Shown here: piece by piece, positions 23,177-36,617 of the stretch
Numbering within the stretch: the first letter of the stretch is position 1
Layout: the number at the start of each line of letters is the position of its first letter
Source: Paramarasmius palmivorus
Taxonomy: Eukaryota; Basidiomycota; Agaricomycetes; Agaricales; Marasmiaceae
Length of the DNA: 64,000 bases
Reading direction: 5' to 3'
Assembly: GCA_037176845.1 (NCBI GenBank)
Contig: JAYKXP010000008.1
Location: 930,001-994,000 of the forward strand
The notes under the pieces: generated by a model
What the model was told of the DNA's origin: nothing
The model's input: the letters and a program-made list of their open reading frames with translations, nothing else
The model's database searches: none
Position numbers and translations under genes: made by a program

Positions 23177-25985
23177 ATGGCCCCCAATCCCCATCAGTTC
23201 GAGTCGGTTCCTTCTGCTGCTGTCAGGCGTCGTCTCTCCTCGACAATTGCTCCAAAGCAGAAGCCCAATGTTGTCCCTGCGTTCACCAGTCTCACCGTAT
23301 GTCTCCATGCCACTCGGGTCTTGATAAACTATCTGATCTCGTCGCGATTCTAGCCGATGTGGGCAGGTATTGCTGCAAGCCCTATCAACAACAACACTCA
23401 GTTTGAGATTGCCATTTCCATCCACGATTCCGTCTACAACACCGATTTTACCTCCTTGACCGTTCCGTGGAAAGCCGGAAACCTTGACAAGACCGGGAAG
23501 GAGATCGAAACTAAGATTCTCGAGGTCCTTCGCAAATTCTCCAATGAGCATCTGTGCAAGTTTCTCGGTGCTGGTGTTACTCTTGCCCTGCTCAAGGAGG
23601 TAAGGAGCAATGTACATCTACATCTTTTATAATTGTTGACATGTCTTCAGGCACCTAACCTCACAACGCGTCTATGGCTAGACATGGATATTGTGCCTAT
23701 CGTCTTCAATATCAAACCCTTCCACACTGATTCTGCTACAAGACCTAATGTCAAACACAGGATCTCCTCCACAACTGGCTCATATGTTCCTTCTGGTACC
23801 GAGACACCTACCGTGTACATTGATTCATCCCAGGTTGCTCTCCATGCCCCTCAACTCGGTGTTGGTGTTTCTGGCAAACTTCCCATCCCACGAACACTGG
23901 ATGAACAGGCCGATTCCGCGGCTCGCAAGTGTCTGATGTATTACGGTCCGAACAACAACCCACGTCTCACGATCGGACCTCGCAACCAAGTCACTGTTGA
24001 TGCGGGTGGTAAAATACATCTTATCGACGACTTGGATGAGTACAAAAAGACAGTAGGCCCTGGGTATGTGAAACTGACGTTTATGATGGCGTCAATTTTG
24101 ACTGAATACAATCTCGGCTTCTTTGCAGAACTTGGGGCGCGGTCAACAAACTTGCCGACGAACTGAGAGAAAGGAACGTCAAAATAGGGTTCTTTTCATC
24201 AACTCCTCAAGGAGGTAATACATCCGCACCGTCTTCTGCCAATGAAAATTTCTGATGTGAGAATGTCTCTTTCAGGTGGTGTCGCTTTGGTATGTGGCTC
24301 GTGTCTCTATCTCCTCCTTGAACTGACAGCGTGAATGTAGATGAGACATGCGCTGATTAGGTTCTTGACCCTATTGGATGTTGACGCAGCGTGGTATGTC
24401 CATCATTCATTCTTTCTACGGGATTACGACTCTACCCCACACTCCTTTTCTTTATCCCCACAACCCCAATTCTGATCAATTTTCCCCAGGTATGTGCCGA
24501 ACCCCTCGCCAAGCGTGTTCCGAACCACCAAAAACAACCACAACATCCTCCAAGGTGTCGCTGCTCCCGATCTTCGTCTGACTGATGAAGCCAAGGAAGC
24601 GTTTGATGCCTGGATCTTGAAGAATGGTCTCCGCTGGACCGCTGAGGGTGGCCCACTTGCACCGGGCGGTGTGGATGTGGCCTTCATCGATGACCCTCAA
24701 TGTGTCGGTCTCATTGGTAGGTTGCCTCTGAAAACATGCTCTTAGTATCTCCTTCATGTGAAACTCTATTTGACAGGTCTCATCCGTAAAGTCCGACCTG
24801 ACTTACCTATTGTCTACCGTTCCCACATCGAAATTCGCTCGGATTTGGTCCACATCCCCGGATCACCTCAAGAAGGTGTATGGAAACATCTGTGGAGTTA
24901 CATTAAGTTGGCCGACTTGTTCATCAGTTAGTTTCTCTCCTTCCAGTAATCATTGCGTCAAAGCTAACGCAACTTGTGTTCCCCTAGGTCACCCCGTGAA
25001 TAAGTTTGTACCGGATGATGTTCCACCTGAAAAGGTGGCTCTTCTAGGAGCTGCAACTGATTGGCTTGATGGGCTGAACAAGGAACTCGATTCTTGGGTA
25101 TGTCCCCCTTTGCCCGACGATAATCAGAGTCGAATGCTGACGGATGTGGACAGGACTCCTCGTTCTACATGGGCGAATTCCGCAGCCTCTGTGCTAAAGA
25201 AAAGATGCACGAGTTGAAATGGCCTCACCGGGACTACATCATTCAAATCGCTAGGTTTGACCCCAGTAAGGGTATCCCCAACGTTGTGGACTCTTATGCG
25301 CGCTTCCGGAAACTATTATCCAAGGACGTTTCCGAAGACGAGATTCCTCAACTACTCATCTGTGGTCATGGTGCTGTTGATGATCCAGATGCCAGTATCA
25401 TCTATGATCAGACAATACAGTTGATCCATGGCCAATATTCCGAGTATGCAAAGGACGTTGTCGTCATGAGGTTGCCTCCTAGTGATCAATGTAGGTTATC
25501 CTAACCTGGTTGCGGCAATCACTAACGAATTTTTACTAGTATTGAATGCTCTCATGTCCAACGCTCGTGTTGCCCTCCAGCTTTCTACCCGCGAGGGTTT
25601 CGAAGTCAAAGTCTCGGAAGCCATCCACACCGGTATCCCTATCATCGCCTCTCGCACTGGTGGTATTCCTCTTCAGATTGAGGACGGCAAGTCTGGATAC
25701 CTCTGCGAACCAGGCGACAATGCTTCTGTGGCCAAGCACCTTTATGACCTCGTCACCGACGAAGCTCTTCACAAGAAGATGAGCGAGTACGCCAAGACCC
25801 ACGTTTCGGACGAGGTCGGTACTGTCGGTAATGCTGCTGCATGGTTGTACCTGGCAGTTATGTACACTCGTGGTGTCAAGATTCAACCTAATGGTGCTTG
25901 GCTCAATGACATGTTGCGTGCTGAAACGGGCGAGCCCTATGTTGAGGGTGAACCTAGGTTGCCTCGTGTCAAGGTCGAGAGTTAA
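23177..25985 (+). CDS. Trehalose phosphorylase (retaining, GT4-like)
   Basis: It catalyses reversible phosphorolysis of trehalose to glucose and glucose 1-phosphate and is the typical mushroom enzyme. The protein begins MAPNPHQFESVPSAAVRRRL. About ten short introns fit. Diagnostic parts are FFSSTPQGGGVALMRHALIR, IVYRSHIEIRSDLVHIPGSP, LFISHPVNKFVP, and the C-terminal nucleotide/phosphosugar-binding domain with IIQIARFDPSKGIPNVVDSY and STREGFEVKVSEAIHTGIPI followed by IASRTGGIPLQI (EX7E region). The end is LPRVKVES. No frame break is seen. The product supports use of trehalose reserves in mycelium. Confidence 0.95.
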
Positions 25986-26200
25986 AGGATGAGATATATG
26001 TTGTGTTATTACATGTAGAGTAGATTGAGTATGCATGTAGAGTCGGAAATTTGTACTAGTGTATTTTGTGCCCCGATCTTAAAAGTATCGTTGTTTTTTT
26101 GTCCTTCCATGTGATTGGCGCGTTCTGGAATGGTAACGGGATTAGCGCTAAACTCTACCTTCCGCAATCATCGATCCATCCCTCCTCGACACGACTTGTC
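25986..26200. other. 3' flank of trehalose phosphorylase
   Basis: No feature other than the 3' flank and a possible promoter for the small gene at 26201. Confidence 0.5.
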
Positions 26201-26614
26201 ATGGGCTTCGCCTTGGCCGCGAAACGCAGGAGATCCTCGGCTCAAAAGGAAGCACTCAAAAGAGCGGGCCAGGCTCGGCACAATCCTCAGAAACGCGCCG
26301 ACGTCACGAGTACTGCAAAATCGACAGACTCTCCGAACCCCATGGTTGAGGAACTCATTAAACTCATTGCGGAGACTGAAGTACTGGAGAAGCAAAAAGA
26401 AGAGCTTGGACGCTCGGTAGAGGAGCTGCGAGAAAGATTGAAAGAGGCTGACAAGAAGTTGAAGAGGGAGAAGTGGAAGAATCGGCAGATTGCAACAGGA
26501 AGATTTAGATGGAGAAAATACGAGCTATGTCCCAATCTCACAGTGAGCCATTCATCTAGACACCATCTGACTATTGCTAACTATGGTATTCAGCGTATAA
26601 GAACGCGTTTTTGA
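26201..26614 (+). CDS. Small basic coiled-coil protein, function unknown
   Basis: One open frame of 137 codons starts MGFALAAKRRRSSAQKEALK and is rich in Lys/Arg. A long amphipathic stretch (ELIKLIAETEVLEKQKEELG and RSVEELRERLKEADKKLKRE) predicts a coiled coil. The last 35 residues after KYELCPNLT look less coding-like and may be intron or read-through, because GTGAGC follows CACA near 26540. I do not recognise the family. Similar short Lys/Arg proteins occur as lineage-specific genes in agaricomycetes; expression is not shown. Confidence 0.4.
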   Translation: MGFALAAKRRRSSAQKEALKRAGQARHNPQKRADVTSTAKSTDSPNPMVEELIKLIAETEVLEKQKEELGRSVEELRERLKEADKKLKREKWKNRQIATGRFRWRKYELCPNLTVSHSSRHHLTIANYGIQRIRTRF

Positions 26615-27033
26615 CGCGACTTCTGCATCCTGGACTGGCCTTCCATATATACTTCTCTCGAAGCTTGTTCAACACAGTGTCCAAACTAAATTCGTGTAAT
26701 CCTGGTTCATATCTCACTATTGTATCTCAGTGAATAGAGTGCTATCGAAATTTTGACCACAACAAGGGATTCAGAACTCGGCCGAAGGTCCGTGCGTGAG
26801 AGAGCTGTAAATAAAGGAAGGCTGCAGTGTTTCCCGCATCATATCCATCACTCTCATTATCAACACACGGTGGGCTGCCGGCTGGGATTTCAGATAGGGT
26901 GTGGGAGGCCATTTCATTTGGTATTCCCATTGTTTCTGACCATGTTTCTTACTGATTAACTGTCGTGAAGTTCCGGCGGGACCTTTCTGATAGGACCTAA
27001 TACAACGAATTCACTTTCATACTCAGAAGCAGG
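26615..27033. other. Intergenic region before the first F-box gene
   Basis: Nothing recognised. Confidence 0.5.
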
Positions 27034-28776
27034 ATGGGCAGCGCCATAGGCACGGAACCGGAAGTTCTTGAGGCTGCTTTATCGACAACGGACCAATCAG
27101 CCCTCAGAGAGCTGTTGCACCTTGCTTCCTCGTCCAATAGACGCGTCATCGCCCGTGCCCTTTGCGACGCAGAGAACACAATCAGATACTACGAGGCCGA
27201 GATTGCACAGCTACTTGCTCAACGCCAGAGATTCGTCAGAAGAGCAGAAAGATGTCGATCGCTACTATCACCTGTCAAGAATATACCACCCGAAATCCTG
27301 TCCCTCATCTTCGAATTCTACTGCCAAAAGAATATCCTACTTCCAGACACACTCTCCCCTGCTTCGACGCTTTGCGCAGTTTGCTATCGTTGGCAACAGA
27401 TTGCGCTGTCGATACCAAGACTTTGGTCGTCTCTAGATATCGACTTTAGCTCTTGGGGAACAAGACACGGCTCGCGTCTCGCCCGAACCATCCAAGCATT
27501 CATGGAACGATCCAAAACGAATCCTTTAACACTTCGACTGAAGATAGACGAAGAAGATGATAGCGACGACGATAGCGACGAGGACGTGAACTCTCCGCTA
27601 GATCGTATCAATAGGTCTGCCTTGGAGATCCTTGTCCGGAATTCGTGTCGTTGGTTTGATGTTGAGTTCGATGGTCCGACGGATATTCTGGACCACGATG
27701 ATTTCCTACCCATTGGAGGATGTCTTCCGCGGTTGAGATACGTCAATTTCGGACTCGTTGAGCCTTACGGTCTCTTTTCGGATGCTCCCAGCCTCTGTTC
27801 CGTGACCTACACCCCAGGGTCTAATGTCCCAGTCCCGTCATTGCCATTGGATCATATCAAACTCCTAGAGCTCAGGGAATGCGATGGGCCCTCTGCCCTC
27901 CGAATGTTGCAGGCTTGCAAAGCCATAGAGGAGCTGAAGCTATACTGGGTTGGGGGTGGTGTCGCTGAAGCCCTGATGGAGGCTTTCCCTAGCATGAACA
28001 CCCTGAGGGTAGAGACGAGAGATGAATGTGACATCTCTTTAGTCTTGCAACTGACACTTCCTGTCGTCACCCTTATCGAGCTTAAATGTTTCGATAAGCG
28101 TCGAACCGAGCTTGGCTGGACAGTTTGGGATACATCCAGTGTTCAAACATTTTTCGGCGATTCACCAATCCTAGAACTCCGCTTAGACAATCTACCTATC
28201 ACCGACACCCAGGTCATAGGCATCCTCTCCTGTCTCCCTTCTCTTCGAAAGCTTCATATTCGAGACCTTGGTAGGTGGGTTTTAGATGGTCCTCCAGGCC
28301 GCCAAACAGGGAACAGGACCATCACCTCCCCGTTCTTCCAGAGTCTCACTGCAGTCGGACCTTCAGATACAGTCCTGATACCCCGCCTTACGGACTTGAC
28401 TCTGGATGCCTCGGGCGACATGTTCGATCCTGGGCCCTTGTTGAAACTCATTCAATCCAGGTTGGGACACGATAGTGGCGAGATAGAAAATTTACACTCG
28501 GTGCACTTGCAGTTGAGAGGTGAAGGGAGTACACCGGGTGTTACAACACCGATATCGGACCATACTTTTCCAGGATTACAGTTCACGTTCGCGTTCACGC
28601 AGATTAAATATCAGTGGACCATCTTTGTAGGTATACAAGAAACTGAAGTAGTACTTGGGCAGATTCATAAACCAGTCAGTTTCTTTTCGCGCCGGCGTCT
28701 GAGCAAGGTTAGTTGCCATCGTTGCGGCACTACAGAAATCATGTTATTAGCGAAACGTCCTTTACGAGCCTGTTGA
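27034..28776 (+). CDS. F-box / leucine-rich protein, copy 1
   Basis: A single uninterrupted frame of 580 codons. After an N-terminal helix (RRVIARALCDAENTIRYYEA, EIAQLLAQRQRFVRRAER) comes an F-box-like segment NIPPEILSLIFEFYCQKNIL and the signature WQQIALSIPRLWSSLDIDF, common to a large agaricomycete family. The rest carries irregular leucine-rich repeats (LKLYWVGGG, LPVVTLIELKCF, LPSLRKLHIRDLG). Such proteins are expected to be SCF ubiquitin-ligase adaptors, but members of this expanded family are mostly unstudied. Its 3' end (28709-28776) overlaps the antisense secreted-protein gene, so the true stop or transcript end may need revision. Two relatives lie at 30736 and 32474. Confidence 0.8.
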   Translation: MGSAIGTEPEVLEAALSTTDQSALRELLHLASSSNRRVIARALCDAENTIRYYEAEIAQLLAQRQRFVRRAERCRSLLSPVKNIPPEILSLIFEFYCQKNILLPDTLSPASTLCAVCYRWQQIALSIPRLWSSLDIDFSSWGTRHGSRLARTIQAFMERSKTNPLTLRLKIDEEDDSDDDSDEDVNSPLDRINRSALEILVRNSCRWFDVEFDGPTDILDHDDFLPIGGCLPRLRYVNFGLVEPYGLFSDAPSLCSVTYTPGSNVPVPSLPLDHIKLLELRECDGPSALRMLQACKAIEELKLYWVGGGVAEALMEAFPSMNTLRVETRDECDISLVLQLTLPVVTLIELKCFDKRRTELGWTVWDTSSVQTFFGDSPILELRLDNLPITDTQVIGILSCLPSLRKLHIRDLGRWVLDGPPGRQTGNRTITSPFFQSLTAVGPSDTVLIPRLTDLTLDASGDMFDPGPLLKLIQSRLGHDSGEIENLHSVHLQLRGEGSTPGVTTPISDHTFPGLQFTFAFTQIKYQWTIFVGIQETEVVLGQIHKPVSFFSRRRLSKVSCHRCGTTEIMLLAKRPLRAC

Positions 28777-29214
28777 CGAGGCTCATGACTCACGCAAACT
28801 GAGATTTTCCGGCCATTACACGAGCCAGAGTTGGGGTCTGGTCGGCATTTGTACCTGTTTAAAAGTTAGCACAGGGTGACACGACTTGCTGGTAGACACA
28901 TACTCGAGTCCATTGCGAGCCTTATACCAATTGAAGGTAACGGGAGGGGGCGTACATCCAAATTTACCAGAGGTACAGGGATTATCTCTCGTTGCGCCAT
29001 AGGCATCGACAATGTTGCAGTTGGCATCATGAACGTCCCCTAGGGCAATGATGAGACAGAACACCGTGGAGAGAGGATGGAACTAACATCGCTTATAGTC
29101 GGGCCCTAGAGAAGCATATCCTTCACCAATACCAAAGTTGAAGCCGGGACAGATAGAGAGGACAGGCGAAGCAAGAAAGAGTAGTGTAGGGAGTACGAGG
29201 GCTTTGGTGTGCAT
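28709..29214 (-). CDS. Small secreted cysteine-rich protein
   Basis: Four exons (29214-29088, 29039-28904, 28854-28794, 28729-28709) join in frame. The signal peptide MHTKALVLPTLLFLASPVLS is followed by ICPGFNFGIGEGYASLGPDY, then HDANCNIVDAYG, NPCTSGKFGCTPPPVTFNWY, CRPDPNSGSCNGRKISVC and the end CRNDGN. The pattern of about nine cysteines and the CPGFNFGIG start occurs in many small secreted proteins of agaricomycetes; I know no assigned function. The last exon (21 bases) lies inside the reading frame of the convergent F-box gene. Cys spacing suggests disulfide bonds in the mature protein of about 95 residues. Confidence 0.75.
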
Positions 29215-30615
<1,401 letters not shown>

Positions 30616-30735
30616 TGTGTTGTCATCATTGTTGTATTATCATAGCCAATCCACATTATTTTGGGCTGTCAATGTTTTCTCATCCAATACCCTCTGGAGG
30701 CACTACTCAACATTTTCACTTCTACAAAAATCTAT

Positions 30736-32325
30736 TCAATTATGGTCCTTGGTCCTAAACATTGTCACTGTGAGTTGTAGCCCCGCAGCTACCAGAGGCT
30801 CCAATGCCGATACGTCTATGAAAGGCATATCTCGATCATATCCCAACACAACCTCGACAACTTGCACACGGTCGATACATGTACCTCTAATATCTCGAGG
30901 AATCCATCTCGAAGACACCATTTTCACCAGCTGCTCGGAATCAAATCCTCTCGAGTGGGCTTTGAGGAATAGCGCTGTGAGGTGGGTACGATTACTGATG
31001 ATTCTTCTGTACTCTCCGGGAATGAGAGGTGCCGAAGGAGAAGTGGGGGTAATGGTTTGGTTGACAGGCGAGTCAACAGCGAGTTCGGGTATGGTAGCTG
31101 CGTCTTCGATGTGAAGTTTTCGAAGGGTAGGTACATAGGTGAGGATAGTGATAATCTGGGTGTCAGAGAGGGGTAGATTCTCGATACGGAGGTTGGTGAT
31201 ACAAGAGCATTGTTGGAAGAAAGATTGTACCATGGGTGTATCTTTCCACATCTCCCAGGCCCCCAGATCATCGATGAACAAAGCGACGAGCTCGAGAGAT
31301 TCGAGTCGGGGTAGAAGCAAGTGGGCAATTGCGAAACAAATGTCGTACTCTCCACCAGAAACTTTGAGGGTATCCACACTGGGCATTAACACTTGCGGTT
31401 CGATAGGGAGACTGTTTTCGACCCACAAAAGTTCTAATCGCCGCACTTGCCTACATTGTTGAAATATACGGGTGGCCACGAAATCGTTGTAACAATGCCT
31501 GAGCGTCATGTGGATGAGCTGACTGTAGGGCAGGGATGGGGCGTAGTCTGGCATGCAAATGGCGACCGACGTCAAAGCGGGAGCATCGTCAAAAACGTCA
31601 AGCGTTCCAAAATCGATATCCAGTTGTCGCAACAAGGGAAGGCGCCCTTTGATTCCCTTGAGAACCTCTGCCTCCAAAACACCTGCGTCACTGAAGAACA
31701 CCACTTCAGACCAACGCGACGAATGATCGGCAAGGATGCGCATTGTAGGATTGACGATTTCGGTGTAGTGGTTGTCGTGCCAAATAGTGTGTATCTTTAG
31801 CGGCATGGCTTTGGATCGTTCCATAAAAGTTCGAACGAGATGTGCCAATCCACGCTCCGCTTGCCCCCACGAAGTAAAATCAATCTTCAATGAAGACCAC
31901 AATGCGGGCGTCGACAACGCAATCTGTCGCCAATGACAGCCAACTGCGGATATAGTTATAGCAGCTATCTGTTTCGAACTCCCGAATGTGTTGGTCTCGC
32001 AGACGATCTCGAATATGTACGAAAGGATTTCGGGTGGAAAGTTGTTGATGAGTGACAGCGCACTTTTGCACTTCTGTATGGTCTGAACGAGCCTTTCGCG
32101 ACGAGAAAGAAGAGCTGCGATCTCTGCGTCGCAAGCTTTGAGATCGCTTTCTGCCACAGACAGAGTCTCCTCTACGATGTTTTGCTCACTCAAGGTCTGG
32201 TCAGTTAAAATGGCCAGGTTGGGCGAGTGGATGGAAAGGGTGCTCATGAGTTGTGACGATACCCTTGAATTTACCGGGTTGTCAAAAAGATTGGAATTGG
32301 CAAGAAAGGCTTGACACAATGACAT
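30736..32325 (-). CDS. F-box / leucine-rich protein, copy 2
   Basis: A single frame of 566 codons from the upstream ATG at 32436; the ATG at 32325 (MSLCQAFLANSNLF) is the more likely start. The order of parts is the same as in copy 1: helical region (AESDLKACDAEIAALLSRRE), F-box-like INNFPPEILSYIFEIVCETN, signature WRQIALSTPALWSSLKIDF, SKAMPLKIHTIW, then leucine-rich repeats ending near LQLTVTMFRTKDHN. It is likely a ubiquitin-ligase adaptor by family. No frame break. It lies tail to tail with NAC-alpha. Confidence 0.78.
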   Translation of the reverse strand: MSLCQAFLANSNLFDNPVNSRVSSQLMSTLSIHSPNLAILTDQTLSEQNIVEETLSVAESDLKACDAEIAALLSRRERLVQTIQKCKSALSLINNFPPEILSYIFEIVCETNTFGSSKQIAAITISAVGCHWRQIALSTPALWSSLKIDFTSWGQAERGLAHLVRTFMERSKAMPLKIHTIWHDNHYTEIVNPTMRILADHSSRWSEVVFFSDAGVLEAEVLKGIKGRLPLLRQLDIDFGTLDVFDDAPALTSVAICMPDYAPSLPYSQLIHMTLRHCYNDFVATRIFQQCRQVRRLELLWVENSLPIEPQVLMPSVDTLKVSGGEYDICFAIAHLLLPRLESLELVALFIDDLGAWEMWKDTPMVQSFFQQCSCITNLRIENLPLSDTQIITILTYVPTLRKLHIEDAATIPELAVDSPVNQTITPTSPSAPLIPGEYRRIISNRTHLTALFLKAHSRGFDSEQLVKMVSSRWIPRDIRGTCIDRVQVVEVVLGYDRDMPFIDVSALEPLVAAGLQLTVTMFRTKDHN

Positions 32326-32473
32326 ACCAGTTGTAGATTGATGGTGAATGAAGAAAAACAAGGCGTGTTTCACTCTCCGACCCCGGCGCGATGTAAACCG
32401 ACATATTGGATTCAAGGGTAATTTCAAAACCTCCATTGCAAGCTAAAGTACACGACCTTCTTGAACCACATTA

Positions 32474-33908
32474 TCATATCTTTTCATATGCGTTAAACCC
32501 GAACCCAAGCCTCTGCAGTGGTTCCAATCTCGAAAACTCCTGCGCAACATCACTGTCGTCTTTGAATTTCAACCCAACCTTGACAGTGCATAAACAATCA
32601 TCGTCAAATGTCGCAGGCCCACCGTTCCGAGGTCTCCACCTAGAGAAAATCATGTCCACAAAACTCCTGGCATCAAAATCGCGTGGCAGGGACGCCAGAG
32701 TCAGTTCCGTGAGTTTGGGCACAATAACTAACTCCTCCGCATCTTGTTTGACTGTGAGACGTTGTATGAACTGGGAGCTGATAGTCCGGTTGGAGGGCTG
32801 GAGGCTGTATGATTGTGCATTCGGAACGTACCAAACTAGGTTCCGAATGCTGAGTTTTCGCAACTGAGGGAGGCAGGCGAGGATACGAATGAGCTGTAGA
32901 TCGGAGACTCGCAAGCCCTTCATCTTGAAAGTGGTGATACAAGAGCAGTCCGTGAAGAACCTCTCTATCAAGATATCGTAGCCTGCCTCATCTAATGGTG
33001 GCTCCCTGGTCACGTAAACGTCGTTCTGGAGCACAAGGAAATCGAGTTGAGGGAGACGTAGTTGGTTGCAAGTGAAAATCACTTCTTCATCGTTGGAGGC
33101 AGTGATCACCATCGAACGCATGTTAGGCATTGTGACCCGATCTTGGCCCTCCCAGTCTATTATATTATCGAGCTCCGCGTGCTGCACGTTTGTGCAACGC
33201 TGTAGGATGGGGATGGCAACATCTCCCTGGCAATAGTTGAGATTCAATTTTGTTAGCTGGTCGTAAGGCAGCTGCCAGTCTGGGTCCGGTGTGCCCCCGA
33301 TGGATATCAACGCAGGTGCATCTTCAAATAGGTCCTGTCGTCCAAGTTCTGTGCCAATCTCCAGGCATCGCAACAGGGGAAGTCGGCCTTTGATTCGAAC
33401 CATGACGCCGGGATTCGGTGCTGTATCGTCTGAAGGAAAATGGACTTCCAACCAACGAAACGAGTTGCTGGCCAGGATTTGCATCGCAGGGTCTCCAACA
33501 TGGCTGATATACCTATCCCAACTGAGAACGAATTTTAGTGGCATGGTGCGAGATCGGTCCAGCAAGCCCGGATCCGTTTTTCCACATTGCGAGGTCAATA
33601 TAAAATGATGACCAGAGTCCTGGTGTCGACAAGGCGATCTGGCGCCAACGTCGGCAGACCGCAGAAATGGTCACGATAGCTGACATGCCCTCCCCATGAC
33701 GAAGGCCTGAGCTTAAAGCAGGGAAGCTATAAATTTGTGGGTCGTCCTCGCGGAGAACATGGAATATGGAGCAGAATATCTCGTTTGGGAGATGGAGGAT
33801 TGTGTTTGACGGTGCCAGAATGATTTGTCGGTCAAGGGATGCTGGGGTTTGTGGTGATGATAAAGGTGCTTGGCACGGTGAAGATGAGGTGTAGTGTTGA
33901 ATCGACAT
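32474..33908 (-). CDS. F-box / leucine-rich protein, copy 3
   Basis: The start at 33908 gives MSIQHYTSSSPCQAPLSSPQ. The F-box-like segment is ILHLPNEIFCSIFHVLREDD and the signature is WRQIALSTPGLWSSFYIDL. The frame shifts at a run of five A on the minus strand (about 33577-33581). Removing one A joins IDLAMWK to DPGLLDRSRTMPLKFVLSW. The second part then runs 374 codons with leucine-rich repeats to the end RLGFGFNAYEKI. It is about 40-50% similar by eye to copy 2 and probably arose by tandem duplication. Confidence 0.75.
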
Positions 33909-34816
33909 TGTTGTCCTAGGCCAGTCCAATAGTCAGCGTATGGAGCAGCAGAGCAGTTGGAAGAAGGATACTCACCTGAAGGGCAAAGGGAAAAAAGACA
34001 CAGCCACATCTCATAACCTGTCGCATACGGTCATGCGACGGTCATGCAACGGTCATGCTCAATACTGCTTGTTTTGAAAAGGTTTGCTATATCTCAGAAG
34101 ATTATGTATGATTTTCTGACTCTGAAGTACAGATATTCTTGATCGTGACTTTTAGGCCAATCAATGCGGAAAAGGCACGATATCTACAAGCTTCAAAGCT
34201 TCAAACCTCGGAACACAAAAGGATCCCTGTATAGAGGGCGAAGATCTTGGGCTGGAACCTGAAGAAGTTTCCAGTAAGTGGTCCAGACGTCGATGCTAAA
34301 CAGCTGTTCATCGTCGTGCTGGCCACTTGAACTTCTCATAGATGATGTCCGAGCTCGTCCACTCTTTGACCTTCTACCGTCGTAGACAACATACTTTTTA
34401 AACCAGAAACAGCGTAACTAACTCGTCAGTACTCTCGTATTCGATCCAGCTTCTATGGGCGTACCTGCGTCATAGGAATAAGTGGCACTTTTCCAGGCAT
34501 TACAACTACGCTCGATCCTCGCCTTTGATTCAACCTAGTTTCGATAATTCCCCCTTAGCACGGTTTCGATCCGTCCCTCAGTCTTCGTCAAGAACCCGAT
34601 CAATATTTGGACGCGTCTCGGACGTGTACTGGCCATTTACCAACTAAAACACTCATTTCCGTTCAGCTGTTACTTCATATTTCGCCTTTGGTAGCTCGAT
34701 GGTCCCCCGACTCACCTCTGGACAGCCGATCCGAGCCTCATGATTGTAAAGGCGGAGGCTATAAAAGGCGTATACTGTGCAGAGAGAACGGTAACTCAGT
34801 CTCCATCCTGTCTCTC
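33909..34816. other. Intergenic region before the first KMO gene
   Basis: No gene seen. TATAAAA at 34760-34766, 57 bases before the KMO start, is a likely TATA box. GGTCATGC-type short direct repeats occur near 34031-34056. Confidence 0.5.
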
Positions 34817-36617
34817 ATGGTACCTCTGCCTTCGTCTCGTCAAAGAATAGCTGTCGTGGTTGGCGCAGGTCCTGTTGGCTGTCTAACAGCCATCATGCTG
34901 GCAACCCGCGGTTGGAAAGTAAAGGTCTACGAAAGCCGAGCAGGTACCTGTCTCCGTGCATTCTTCTCTCTACGTTGTGCTGAATCTTCGTATCCATTAG
35001 ATTTGCGTTTGCCGGTGGTTCAGGCCAATACTCGCCAGAGGTCTATCAACTTTACCATTTCACATCGTGGTATTGCTGCTCTGGAGGCTATCTACCCAGA
35101 GGCTGCTGAACGTTTCATAAGGAACGTCAGTATTCCAATGCGAGGTCGAATGATACACCACGCGGACGGTAGATCAGAAAGTCAGCCGTACGATCGTCAT
35201 GGACAGGTAAAGAGTTGAGTTTATGTTCATCGCTCACCGCTGATGTACCGTATTGTAGTGTATCAATTCTTGCGACAGGGCGCTCTTGAACGTGGATCTT
35301 CTGGACCAGGTCTGTAAAACAGACGGCATCGAGGTTTATTTCAGGCATAAGGTTCGCGCTATCGATTTCGACAAGCGGAATATGGTCGTCGAAGATTTGG
35401 ATCAAGCTGATGGTGAAAGAACCAAGACCGTCGAGTTTCATCTCTGCGTAGGCGCTGATGGCAGTTACTCGACGGTACGAAGAGAAATGATGAAAGTCGT
35501 GAGGTATTGAGTCCCTTCCTTCTTTCTAATCTTGACCTAACCAATTGGCTTTATGATCTAGGATGGACTTTCAGCAAGAGTACATCGACCACGAATACAT
35601 GGAGCTACGCATGGCGCCGGGACCCAAGAAAACCTTCCTTCTTGACCCAAACCACCTCCATATATGGCCTCGTCAATCGTTTATGCTCATTGCCATGGCC
35701 AACAGGGATTGTACATTCACTTGCACGTTGTTCGCACCCAGAGCCCAATTCGAAAGTTGGATACGCCAGAGAGGTTTCTGGAGTGGTTCAAGGGAAATTT
35801 TCCCGATGCACTCCAGGCAATCGGGGAGGAGAGCCTGCTTAGGGATTACTTGTCCAACCCGAGGAATGCGTTGATCTGTACAAAGGTCCCCCGATTCTAC
35901 CTAAATCTAGAGCTATGGCTAATTTTTTCTCTTTGGTTTTGTAGGCGAACCCATACCACTACAAGGACCGTGGAATCTTACTTGGGGATGCTGCGCATAG
36001 CATGGTACCCTTCTACGGGCAAGGCTTAAACTGTGGCATGGAGGACGTCAGAGTGTTGAAGATTCTATTCGACAAGGAACGTGTACAGACTGTCGTAGCA
36101 GATTTCGAGCAAGAAGACGAACGGCTCACGCGTGCCTTGGCAAGATTCTCTGAAGAACGACACCAAGATTTGATTGCTATCACTGATCTAGCCAAATCCA
36201 ACTAGTGAGTAACTGTTGTATCGAAGTAGAGGCTTTTTTTTGCTAATAACACGGTTCTTTAGCATCGAGCTACGTCACCTGGTGGCCACACCGATGTACC
36301 TCCTCCGCAAAGTCCTGGACAGTTGGCTGCACTCTCTGAGTGAAGCGAAGCCGCTATCTGCTTTGAGTGAGCTCCTTGGTCGGGAGCTTTACGATGCGGC
36401 TGAACCAAAGGCATGGGATTGGCTGCCACTCTATACTATGGTCACCTTTCGTCCAGATATCAGCTATGATCAAGTGAGAAGGAAAGCGTTGACGCAAGCG
36501 AGTGTCCTCACTTGGCTGGGCTACTTCGGAATGGTCATCCTTGGATTTATGTGTTGGTGTATTCTACGCGTGACATGGAGGCTATTTGGGCTGGATGCCA
36601 GCTGGGAAGTAGCGTAA
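34817..36617 (+). CDS. BNA4: Kynurenine 3-monooxygenase, copy 1 (frame break)
   Basis: It is an FAD enzyme of the outer mitochondrial membrane that hydroxylates kynurenine on the route from tryptophan to NAD. The Rossmann motif [20 protein letters not shown] is at the N-terminus. [20 protein letters not shown], the second FAD motif [20 protein letters not shown] and DVRVLKIL follow. A C-terminal membrane helix ([20 protein letters not shown]) fits the family anchor. About six introns. At 35750-35757 one base is missing relative to copy 2 (AQFES / [11 protein letters not shown]), breaking the frame. This is either a consensus error (TT for TTT) or the first sign of gene decay. The intron after NALICTK starts GTCCCC, a weak donor. 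Confidence 0.82.
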
